Below the pieces are notes generated by a model. The model saw only the letters and a program-made list of their open reading frames with translations, was not told the DNA's origin and made no database searches. Positions 47,706 to 57,564 of a stretch of 64,000 nt of DNA are shown piece after piece (position 1 is the first letter of the stretch; every line of letters begins with the position of its first letter). The stretch comes from a bacterium (GTDB taxonomy: Bacteria; Patescibacteriota; Gracilibacteria; BD1-5; UBA6164). The position numbers were made by a program, and so were the translations under genes. The stretch lies in assembly GCA_024635475.1 (NCBI GenBank), contig JAGXIW010000004.1, positions 1 to 64,000 on the forward strand. The letters are read 5' to 3'.

Positions 47706-49898
47706 ATGAAAAAGATATTTACTACTTTAATTTTGACATTCTTTATATTGTGAAATATATTTACATGATTTTTTGTAGAGGCATCTACTAATTCTTATCA
47801 GTATTTAACTGAAAAACATTTTGAAAGAATAGATAATAAAATTGATGCAATTAAGTGAAATAAATCTAAATATCTTATTTTACTTATCAATAAAATAAGT
47901 AAAATAATAGATAAAGAAACTAATTTCAAAAAGAGGGCAATATATAGTGAATTAAATATGTATTTAAAAATTAAAAAATATTATATCAATAATGATAATC
48001 CAGATGATATAATAAATAGTATATTTGATACAAATGAAGAAGATTCTGATACAGATGATTGGTTATCAAAGATGAAGAGTAATGTTTCTAATTATTATGA
48101 AATATCTTATTTTGATATATCAAATATATCAAATGATATTAGTTTAAAAGGTACTTCTTGAAGAAAGATTAAAATTACTTCAGCAACTTCATTATCATTA
48201 TATTATGATCAAATTGATAATTTTATAAAAACAATGCAAGATTATTGAAAGTTTACTTCAAAATCTTGTCTTATAAGTGCAGATACAATAAGTGATTCAG
48301 ATTGAATAACACTTGCAACAGATTGAAAATATTATTTCTTTTCGGATAATTGTAATTTAGTCGTTAATAATATAAATAAAATTAATTGAGTATGTTGAAG
48401 TGCAAATTGAAGAACTTTTGATTCAATAAATTCTATTATTAATTCTAAAGTATGTTCTTCTTGAGACTTTTATAAAGATGAGCAAGATGATTTATTAAGT
48501 GATTTATTAAATTGAGTTTATTATTGGAAATGTAAATGAAAAAACTGATGAAATACTGGTAATTGTAAAGCCAATATAGTTAATAATAATAAACCAACAA
48601 AAATCCTTTGAATAAATACATCAAACCAAAGGCTAAATTATGAAAAATGAAGTGATTATAATGGATTTACTACATATATTATAACTCCAGAATATACAAA
48701 AAAAGCTGATAATATAATTAATCCTTACTTAGTTAGTATGACAAGTATTGGTGATAATACTTATATGACCAGTAATAAAAGTATAATTGGTAAAGTAAAA
48801 ACTGATGTTGAATCGATGGCATCTGGTAATAATTCACTTGGATCATTAAAATTATTTAATAATACATATATTTCATGAGTTATTAGAAAATATGATGATA
48901 ATTATAGTAGTAGTGATGTTCTAATTCGGTGAGCTCCAATGAATTTAATATATGAAGATGTATTTGTAAAAAATAGAATTGTAAATAAAGATAATGTTAC
49001 TGAAACAAAAACAACATATGAAGTATTTTTTAATGAAGATTATTCACAAATGGCAATTCGTAAAGCTTCTAGTAAGATAAAGAATTATAATACTTATTTT
49101 ACTAATATAAATGCGATTAATTGAGTTTGTTGAAGTGCAAACTGAGGAACTTATAGTGCAATTCCAACTACTAATTTATGTAATGTATGAACTGTTTATA
49201 ATGAAAATAATTGAATTTTGGGTGAGTTGAAATGATGAGCTTATATTTGGACTTGTTATTGAATAAACTGAGGGGAACCTAGGCTGTGTTTAGCTAACAT
49301 AACAACTTCAAATAATTCTACACAAATAAATTGAACTACTTTATCAGACTGATTAAGAGTATTAAGTTTTAATAAATGAAGTGATTATAAATGATTTACA
49401 GTATATACTATAACTCCAGAATATACAGATAATTGAGTTAATAATAATTTCTTACATAAATTATTTATTTCTGGTAAATACGATATATGAACTTATAATG
49501 ATTATGGAAAATGAGAATTTATAATAGTAAAAAACAGTAGTGAAATAAAAAATATACTAAATACTGCTGAAAATAATACTAAGACTTATGATTGACCTGC
49601 AATTATAAAAGATAACTCTTGAATTAATTATACATTGTCTGATTTAAGCTCTATGTATAATAATATAGGAAGATACCAAATGAATTATTGATCATACGAT
49701 ATGTCTACAAACAAAAATTTATATTGAGATTGACTATCTATAAGTAGTGATGATTATTTTATAACTTCTTGAGTAGTAAATTCAAGTAATAAAAGTGACA
49801 CTAAAATATTTTATTATCTATATATAAATGATGATAGAACTCAAATGATGGTTACTAGATGATATCATCATATCAAAGAATATAAAAGTTTTAATTAA
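47706..49898 (+). CDS. Secreted surface protein with VCGSANG motifs
   Basis: 730 aa. A signal peptide (MKKIFTTLILTFFILGNIFTGFFVEA) leads into a helical domain up to ~110, then two copies of a Cys/Gly unit: INGVCGSANGRTF (about residue 230) and INGVCGSANGGTY (about 478), the second followed by ELKGGAYIWTCYGINGGEPRLCLANI. This repeat family is widespread in surface proteins of candidate-phylum bacteria. Between them, paired segments GFTTYIITPEYTKKA and GFTVYTITPEYTDNG show a second internal duplication, so the protein seems built from two large repeats. Likely surface-exposed; role unknown. Confidence 0.82.
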
Positions 49899-50031
49899 AA
49901 TACTGTTTAGTTGTTTTATATTGAGTGGTATTTTAATTAAATCTATTTCAAATTATAGTGTTATTCATAAATATATTTGCTTATGATCAATAATTGACTT
50001 AAAAAAGAATTAAGACTTAATATAAATTTAG

Positions 50032-51831
50032 ATGTATATTAATAATATTATATTAAAGGGAATATTTCTAATATTCCCTTTAATTCATTTTTTTTGAATA
50101 TATAATGTTTTTTCACTTCCTAAGATATTATTTTTATCAATTGGGGTATTTTTACTTTGTTGTTTAAGTATAATTTCTTTTTTTCAAAACAAAAATCATA
50201 AATTACCAAAAATGAGTATATATTTATTTTCAGGATTAGTTATATTTATATTATTTTTGGTAGTATGATTATTAAATTCACAAAATATATATAGTAGTCT
50301 ATATTGAACAATAGATAGATATTTTTGATTATTTTCTTATATCACGATATTTATATACTTCTTTTTTTTAGCTTTACATATTGAAAAGAAACATATTATA
50401 GATTATTTTAAAATAATAGCTTTATCTTGATTTATAGCTTCATTATTTTGAATAATTTATAGTTTAGCTTGAATAAATTATGAATGAAGAATAATAGGAA
50501 CCATAGGTCAATATAATATATTTTGATTGTATTTATTAACTCCTTTATTATTATCATTATATATTTTCTTTGAAAAAAATATTAAAAAATATTTGATATA
50601 TGCAATTATAATTTTTATTGCTATACTTCTTACAAAAAGTAGGGTATCATTTGCTTTAGCTTTTATATGACTAATATTTGTTAGTTATCTTTATTATACT
50701 AAAATTCAGGGAATAAAGAGGTATATTCTAATTATTTCTATAATAATAATAACTATATTTTCCTGAGTATTTTATTATAATAGATTAAAAATAAATCAAG
50801 AAAACATATGAAGTATAAAATCTAGGATAATGCTTTTTGATTATTGATTAAATACAATTAAAGATTCAAATATTTCAAGTCTTATATTTTGAAATTGAAT
50901 TGAATCTCAAAGAGATTTACTTATTAAATATTTAAAACCAGATATATATTTATATGAAAAAGTATGATTTTTACCTGATAAAGTACATAATTTAGTTATA
51001 GATTCAATAATTGAGTATTGATTTTTAGGAACATTTATTTATTTAGCTATATTTTTATTTTTTCCTTTTATATTATTTTATCAAAAAAAGAATAAAGATA
51101 AGATAGATAAAATAATTATCTTTATTATATTATCAATTTTTATATGAAATTTGGTAGGTTTTAATTATCCAATTATACTTTTTATCAATTTATTTTTTGT
51201 TTTATATTTTACATTAGATGATGATAAGATTTGATTAAATAAGGTTTTATTAAAATCTATAGTAGTTGTTTTTACCTGTTTGAGTTTATTTATCAGTATA
51301 TGATATGCAAAAGAACTTGATTTGAATTACAAAGTTAATTGATTCCAAAATAATTTAGATTATCAAAAAACTATTATAAATTCAAAAAATGAAGAAATCA
51401 AACAAAAGATATTTTTAGAACTATTTAAAACTAATAATTATATCATAGAATGACTTTTAAAAGATTTTGAAAAATCAAATGACCAATTATCGCTACATTA
51501 TGCTTTATTTTATTATGTAAATAGTGAAAATAAAGATTTTAAGAAAATAAAAGAGATTACTAATAATTTATTATTAGTTTATCCATACAATATTTATTGA
51601 TTAAAAATACTTTCAGATATATGTTATTATGAAAATAATTATGATTGTTTTAGAAATTCTAATAATAAAATTTTTTCATCTATACCAAAAATTATGTATC
51701 AAAGTAATTATAAGCTTACTAATTTTGAAATAAGAAAAAAAACTGCTTTACTTGATTTTATGTGAATTAATGATTTAGATTCAGAAAAAGAGATTTTTCA
51801 GAAAAAGTTAGATTATTTAAAAATAAAATAA
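50032..51831 (+). CDS. O-antigen-ligase-like (Wzy/WaaL family) membrane protein
   Basis: 599 aa with ten or more hydrophobic helices over the first ~430 residues. The long periplasmic loop between late helices holds IRDLLIKYLKPDIYLYEKVG and PDKVHNLVIDSIIEYGFLGT, resembling the conserved PHN-hxxxxxExG motif of Wzy_C/O-antigen ligases. The C-terminal 150 residues are soluble and helical, with TPR-like spacing. These enzymes join glycan chains to lipid or protein acceptors; the acceptor is unknown here. The start is uncertain: an inverted repeat of terminator type (50052-50084) lies within the first codons. Confidence 0.8.
50052..50084. terminator. Perfect inverted repeat at the start of the ligase-like gene
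   Basis: ATTAAAGGGAATATT - TCT - AATATTCCCTTTAAT, 15-bp perfect stem followed by TTCATTTTTTT. It looks like the terminator of the upstream gene yet lies inside the predicted ORF. Confidence 0.6.
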
Positions 51832-51917
51832 TTATAATCTTTAATATTTTTATTTGTTTTTTTACAATTTTTTTATATTATTAAGCTTATATTTTTATAT
51901 TTTATAATATTATTACT

Positions 51918-53333
51918 ATGAATAGTAGAGTTACATATAATTCAAGGAGAAATAATGTAAAAAAAACAATTAAAGATTATTTAATTCCAATAGTAGGAAT
52001 TTTTATATTAATAATAATTTTGTATAGTGTATTCTCTTGATGAGATGATAATTCAACTACTACAAAAACATCAAATGAAATAACTAATTCAAAAGTCGTA
52101 GTAAAACTTGATGATGCTGAATCAGAAGCATATATAATGTCAGAAAAAGAGGATAAGAAGCTTATAAGTTGAACTGCTAATTTAGAACCAACTCAAAAAT
52201 TGGTAGTTAAAGAATGAACTACATCTATAGAATATAATGGAGTAGGTACATTTAAATTAAATAAAATGTGAGAATTGGAATTAGATAAAAATTCTTGATT
52301 TAAATTAATTTCGTCTGATTTATGGATAGATGCAAAAAAATGATTTACAATTGATACTATTTACACAAAAGTAAAGATATCAGCATGAAGTATAGTTTCT
52401 TTAAATCAAAATGAGGCACTTAGTACTATTTATGTTATTTCTTGATCTGCAGAAGTATCTAATCTAGCTTGAAAGAAAACACTTCTTTGAAATCTACAAA
52501 AATTAACTATTTCAAATCAAGATGCATCAAATAAAGATGCTGACTTAGCTTTGTCAAAAGATAATATAGATGAATTTTTTAAAAATAGTGTATGGTATGT
52601 AAAAAATAATTGAGACTCTTTTCTAAGTGGTAGTTTACTTTCTTCTTCATGATCAACTTGAAGTACTATATCTACTTGAACTTTATCTACTTCTCTTTTA
52701 GAACTTGATGATTTAAGAGATGAAATTGTTGTAAGTACAAGTAAGGTAGCTTTATCTTGAAAATATTATAATGATTTTGTTTCTTCTATAACTCTTGACT
52801 GAGTTAAGGCTAGGTTAAATACTGAACTTAAGACTTTTTCTTTCGGAACTGTAACTCTTACAAAAAAAGAAAATGATTTAGTTTTTAAACTTTATGATAC
52901 AGATGGTAATATTATTTCTAAAGTCGTTTATACTATTTATTATAACTGAACAATAATTCAAGAAGAAGCTCCAAGTACAGTAACCAATGATTTACCTGAT
53001 ACTTCTTCTAAATTAAAAAATTATCAAGTTGATGGAAGTAAATTTATATTTACAGCACCAGGAACTTCTCCTTATACTACGACTGAATCACTTGTAACTA
53101 TAAGATGACAAGTACCAGCTTGAATTGTTACAAAAATAACTGTTAATTGATTTCAACTTGGAAGTTTTAATTGAACAACTTGGAGATATCATGCCAACTC
53201 AGATAGTGATAATTTTAAAGATTGAACAAATGTTTACGAAGTTAAATATTATGGAGATTGATGAAAACTTATATATACAAACTCATATGTAATAATTAAA
53301 AAACCTAACACTATAGAAACAACTGTAGATTAA
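51918..53333 (+). CDS. Membrane-anchored beta-rich protein
   Basis: 471 aa. A basic cytosolic start and a single helix (YLIPIVGIFILIIILYSVFS, about residues 27-46) are followed by beta-rich segments. The LISGTANLEPTQKLVVKEGTTSI and GTFKLNKMGELELDKNSGFKL stretches with LDDAESEAYI are compatible with a FecR-like sandwich. The C-terminal part has Ig-like elements (ESLVTIRGQVPAGIVTKITVNGFQL then GTTWRYHA). Probably a surface protein facing the outside, near the polysaccharide-ligase-like gene. Family not certain. Confidence 0.75.
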
Positions 53334-53373
53334 ACCAAAAAACCGAAATCATTGATTTCGGTTTTTTGGTTTA
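53332..53373. terminator. Bidirectional terminator
   Basis: AAACCAAAAAACCGAAATCA-TTG- and its perfect complement; a 19-bp stem. Confidence 0.95.
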
Positions 53374-53392
53374 ATAAAATTAGTTTTTTAAA

Positions 53393-53716
53393 TTACCCAC
53401 AACTACCACATCAACTACTACATTTTAATGGAGAACAAGAGGAATCAGAACCTCATCAAATGATACTTATAAACATAGATTTTATCTCATCTTCAGGAGG
53501 GATTTGTCATTCAAAAATCATATCCTTGAATTCTATACTTTCTTCTTCTATTATTAGTGCTGGAGTTTTTGTTATTGATAATTCTTGTTTTAATTCATCT
53601 GAATTTGATGATTCTATTTCTATAAAATCATTTAATCCTAAATCTTCTAAGCAAGTAATAACTAATTTCTTTAATTTTAAAGAATCTTCTCATTCTCAAA
53701 ATATTATTGTTTTCAT
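53393..53716 (-). CDS. Thioredoxin-fold protein with Cys-rich tail
   Basis: 107 aa. MKTIIFGEGEDSLKLKKLVI, then GLNDFIEIESSNSDELKQEL and the cis-Pro motif KTPALIIEEE follow the small thioredoxin/glutaredoxin-like (redox-active disulfide protein 2) layout. The catalytic CxxC expected near residue 8 is replaced by GEGED; the only cysteine before the tail is in ITCLEDL. The C-terminus is SSCSPLKCSSGCGSCG, five cysteines in 15 residues, perhaps a metal site or relocated redox centre. Family membership moderate; activity unclear. Confidence 0.65.
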
Positions 53717-53750
53717 TTTTTATATATTTTAAGTATTAAATATTGTTCAT

Positions 53751-53790
53751 CATAAGACCGGTCATATATTAGACCGGTCTTATTTTAGTA
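53751..53790. terminator. Terminator of rplY
   Basis: TAAGACCGGTC - ATATATTA - GACCGGTCTTA, unusually GC-rich for this genome, next to the rplY stop on the minus strand. Confidence 0.85.
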
Positions 53791-53809
53791 TTATTTTAAA
53801 AATTTCAAA

Positions 53810-54439
53810 TTATTTTTCTTCAGTAGTCTTTGTTTTAGCTTCTTCAGTTTCAGTAGTAGTAGCAACAACTGGTTCTTCTACTTTTTGTACAGCTGGTTCA
53901 GAAGCAACTACAACGATATCCTCAATTTTATTTATTATATCAAATTTCTTAGTATCAATAATTAAGTCAGATACTCTGATAACATCATTGAACTCTTTTA
54001 ATGAGCTTAAATCAACTTCAAAGCTATCAACTAAATCTTTACTAAGACATTTAACTTCGATTTGTTTTAAGTGTTCTTCTATAATTGCTCATAATTTTTT
54101 AGCTTCACTTTCTCATACAAAATTCAAAGGAATATGTGTATGTAATTTTTCTCATTCTGTAATAGCATAAAAATCTATATGAGTAAAATTTCATATTACT
54201 GGATGTTTTTGAATTTCATGTATCAAAACAGATATTTTCTTTTTTCCTACTTCAAGAGAGATTATATGACTTTTTCAAACAGTGTTGATAATTTTAATCA
54301 TATCTGAATTATTCACTTTCAAGCTTATAGGTTCTTGGTGGTGTCCATAAACTATTCAAGGAACTTGTTTATTTGCTCTGATGTCGCTTAATTTCTCATC
54401 TGTATTTCTGATTTCAGCTACTAATTCGATTTTTTTCAT
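53810..54439 (-). CDS. rplY: 50S ribosomal protein bL25 (CTC-type)
   Basis: 209 aa. bL25 N-domain: ELVAEIRNTDEKLSDIRANK, QVPGIVYGHHQEPISLKV; the 5S-rRNA-binding core is followed by the C-terminal TL5/CTC-type beta domain (THIPLNFVGESEAKKLGAII, HLKQIEVKCLSKDLVDSFEV, LSSLKEFNDVIRVSDL). It ends in an acidic Thr/Glu/Lys tail. Long CTC form, not the short E. coli form. Confidence 0.93.
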
Positions 54440-54450
54440 AAATTATATGA

Positions 54451-54479
54451 ATTATATAAGTAATATTAAAGTGAGCAAA
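54451..54479 (-). promoter_or_regulatory. Putative rplY promoter
   Basis: On the minus strand TTTGCT (54474-54479) followed after exactly 17 bases by TATAAT (54451-54456). The best example of the recurring TTTGC(A/T) promoter type. Confidence 0.65.
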
Positions 54480-54637
54480 TTTTATATAAAAATTAAAAAT
54501 AAGCAAAAGTTTTTTTGAATTTTGTTTTTGAGTATTTTTTTGAGTTATTAATCAATTAAATTTTAACATTAAACAAAACTTTCTTTCTTTCAACTTTTCT
54601 TTATAATGTAGTCAAAATTATTCATTATTAATTATAA

Positions 54638-55630
54638 ATGTACTACATAGTTGATTTACAGAGAGATCAGAGTAAATTGAGTAGATATATCTCAAATACT
54701 TTGCTTGAAAAGATAAAAAATACTTTAGAAAACAAGAAAAAAACTATTATCTATATAAATCGTAGATGAGAGTATAGTTCACTTTGTTGTAGCGATTGTG
54801 CTCACTTGTATAAATGTAAAAATTGTGATGTATCACTATCTGTTCATAAAAATCCTTCAAAGTTAATTTGTCATATGTGTGGATTTATACAAGACATAGA
54901 TTTGAGATGTGAAAAATGTCATTGAAGTAGTTTGCAAAAAGTAGGAGTTTGAACTGAACAAATAGAACGAGATTTAAAAAAACATTTTACAAAAGCAAAA
55001 ATTTTTAGGTTTGATACCGATAATATAAAAACAAAAGGTGAAAAAGAAAAAGTCCTAGATAACATAAAAGAAGCAGATATAATTATATGAACAAAGATGA
55101 TAACTACAGGATTTGATTTTGAAGATATCTCTCTCATTGCTGTCGTATTACTTGAACAAGAATTATTGGTACCAAAATACAATATAGAAGAAATAAGTTA
55201 TAATAATATAAAACAATTAATAGGTAGATGAGGAAGACAATGAGAATCTAAAGATGTAGTTATTCAGACATTTATAAGTTCAAATGAGACAATTAAAAGT
55301 ATAAGTGAATACAATTATAAAGATTTTGTTACAAAAACTTTAGAAGAAAGAAAATTATTTTCATATCCTCCATACAAGGATCTGGCTATTTTAGAATCGT
55401 ATGATAAAAATGAAGAAAAATCTCTAAATTTTTGTAAAATATTGAAAAATAAACTAGATTTAGCAAATGAAGATAAAAAAGTAGACATAAATCTGTGAAT
55501 TAAAGGATTCAAGAAAAATGGAAATTATTATCACAAAATCATTCTTAAATGAGAAAAAATAAGAGATTTTTTAGAGGTCGTAAGATACGAAATCATCAAG
55601 AATCCAAAAATAAGTTTGACTTTTGAATAA
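54638..55630 (+). CDS. priA: PriA-like protein, C-terminal half only
   Basis: 330 aa. From NKKKTIIYINRRGEYSSLCC it follows the C-terminal half of PriA helicase: the zinc region with paired cysteines (CCSDC, CKNC, CHMC, CEKC, about residues 55-105), GVGTEQIERDLKKHF, the helicase motif FRFDTDNI and IIIGTKMITTGFDFEDISLI. Then LIGRGGRQGESKDVVIQTF and a C-terminal domain starting YPPYKDL follow. The usual N-terminal DNA-binding domain and Walker A/DEAH half (about 350-400 residues) are absent, and nothing upstream to 54440 encodes them. May be a split protein or a remnant; an intact reading frame suggests it is used. Confidence 0.85.
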
Positions 55631-55730
55631 GTTTTTAACATCAAATTTTTAAAAATATTGAAAATATTGAAAAATGAATTAAATTAAGTAAAACTAAAAA
55701 GTCAAAAAATTAAATTTATATATAAATTTT

Positions 55731-55815
55731 TTGTCATACTCGTGCTTGACACGAGTATCCAGTCAAAGAAACATAGTAAATACACTAGATTATCGGGTCA
55801 AGCCCGATAATGACA
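55731..55815. repeat. Dispersed palindromic repeats in the dnaN upstream region
   Basis: Two hairpins: ATACTCGTGCTTGACACGAGTAT and ATTATCGGGTCAAGCCCGATAAT, bounded by TGTCAT and ATGACA. GC-richer than surroundings. Relatives at 13571, 57883 and 60490. Confidence 0.85.
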
Positions 55816-55848
55816 TATGGATAACTCTTAACTCCTAACTAATTACTT

Positions 55849-56967
55849 ATGAAATTCCAAATTAAATCTGCTGTACTAAAAGAATGATTAAATACTGTTA
55901 ATCATGCAGTTGCCAATATTACAACTACTCCGATTTTGGAAACTATTTTATTAAAGGTAAATTTTGCAAATATAGTGCTTATCTCAAATAATCTTGAAAT
56001 GGCAATAGAATACATAATAAAAGATGATATAAAAATAGTTTCAGAATGAAGTTTTGCAATTCCAAGTAAATTATTTACAAGTTTGATTTCTCTTATAAAT
56101 GATGATGAGATAGAATTAGAATTACTTTCAGGAAATAATTTGCAAATAAAAACTGAGAATTGAAAGACAAAAATCAAATGAATAGATGCAACAGAGTTTC
56201 CACTTATTCCTACAATAAAAGAAGAGATAAGTATAAATATAAAATGAAATATACTAAAAGAGTCTATTGAAAAAACTATATTTTCTAGTGCTGAGGGTAA
56301 TATAAGACCGACTTTAGCATGATTATATGTACAATTAAAAGATCAAGATATAGTTTTTGCTTCAACTGATAGTTTTAGATTATCAGAATACAGAACAAAT
56401 TTAGGTCAAACTTTTGATATCAATTTTGCTCAAATTATTCCAAATAAAACGGCATATGAGGTAAAAGGTATAATTAAAGATAGTGATGATATCAAGATAA
56501 TCTCAGGACATAATCAAGTTGGTTTTTTCTTTGGTAATACAAAAGTTTATTCTAGATTATTAAATGGTAAATTCCCAGATTATACCAATTTTTTCCCAAC
56601 AACTTATTCTACAAAAGTTGAAGTTAATAGAGTTGATTTAATTCAAGCTTTGAGAAGAATTAATCTTATAAGTAAAGAAAATAATTATAGTATAAGAATT
56701 AGTTTCAACGATAAAAGTATAGTACTAGAAACTTGAGAATCTCAAATCTGAGAATGAGATGTAAAAGTAGAGGCACTTTTAGAATGAGAAAAAAATATAA
56801 TAGGAATAAACTCAGTTTATTTTCTAGAGGTACTTTGAGTTATAGAATCAACTCATATATCTATCAGTTTTGAAAATGCTTTATCGCCAGTGTTTATAAA
56901 ACCTATTGAAGATGATAAAAAAAGTAAAGGTGAGTTTAGACATATAATCATGCCACTTAAGATATAA
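55849..56967 (+). CDS. dnaN: DNA polymerase III sliding clamp (beta)
   Basis: 372 aa, standard length, three tandem clamp domains. N-terminal AVLKEGLNTVNHAVANITTTPILETILL; middle GNILKESIEKTIFSSAEGNIRPTLAGLYVQLKDQDIVFASTDSFRL; and the C-terminal end GEFRHIIMPLKI, the place of the family's hydrophobic MPMRI/L tail. Processivity clamp of replication. Not next to dnaA or recF here. Confidence 0.97.
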
Positions 56968-57029
56968 TTTTTTTGATTTTTAATATTTTATAAATATAAT
57001 AAATTTATTAAAAAATAATTGTAAAAATT

Positions 57030-57257
57030 ATGGCAACTATAATAATTGAGGATGTTCCTGAAATATTTGTAAAAAAAGTTTGAACTAGTATTAAGTTCAA
57101 TGATTTTACTATTGTGAAAAAAAGAAGATTAGTAACTGAGCAAAAAGATCCAACAATTAGACTTCAAAAATTGGTAGATGATCCAAAAAATACTAGTTAT
57201 GGACCTTTTGATAATATTAACGATTTTTTAAAACATTTACATTCTAATAAAGATTAA
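57030..57257 (+). CDS. Putative antitoxin of a RelE-type module
   Basis: 75 aa. MATIIIEDVPEIFVKKVGTS start resembles the short beta-strand/helix DNA-binding start of antitoxins, followed by a charged Lys/Asp-rich end (KHLHSNKD). The stop codon is one base before the toxin GTG start, the coupling expected of toxin-antitoxin pairs. Identification rests mainly on the neighbour; the family is not clear from the sequence. Confidence 0.65.
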
Positions 57258-57258
57258 A

Positions 57259-57525
57259 GTGAAAATAGATTATGTAAAAAGTTTTTTAAAATCATATAAT
57301 AAACTTGATAAGAAAATACAATTAAAATTTGATGAAAAAGTTGAGATATTTCAAGAAAATCCATTTGAAAAAATTTTAAACAATCATTTTTTGAATTGAA
57401 AATATAAATGATTTAGAAGTATAAATATTACTTGAGATTTTAGAGCTATTTTTAGAGAATATCCTGATGGAACTTATGAGTTTGTAGAATTTATAGATAT
57501 TGGAACTCACAGTAAACTTTATTAA
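57259..57525 (+). CDS. RelE/YafQ-type mRNA interferase toxin
   Basis: 88 aa from a GTG start. VKIDYVKSFLKSYNKLDKKI, then PFEKILNNHFLNGKYKGFRSI and DFRAIFREYPDGTYEFVEFIDIGTHSKLY give the RelE-superfamily beta-sheet with basic residues and a C-terminal GTHSxLY end (His and Tyr near the active site in YafQ-like toxins). Such toxins cut mRNA on the ribosome. A terminator at 57527-57552 ends the pair. The GTG start may keep expression lower than the antitoxin. Confidence 0.82.
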
Positions 57526-57526
57526 T

Positions 57527-57552
57527 AATCCTTGTTTTCAAGGATTTTTTTA
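57527..57552 (+). terminator. Terminator after the toxin gene
   Basis: AATCCTTG-TTTT-CAAGGATT followed by TTTTTT. Confidence 0.85.
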
Positions 57553-57564
57553 ACACAAGATTCT

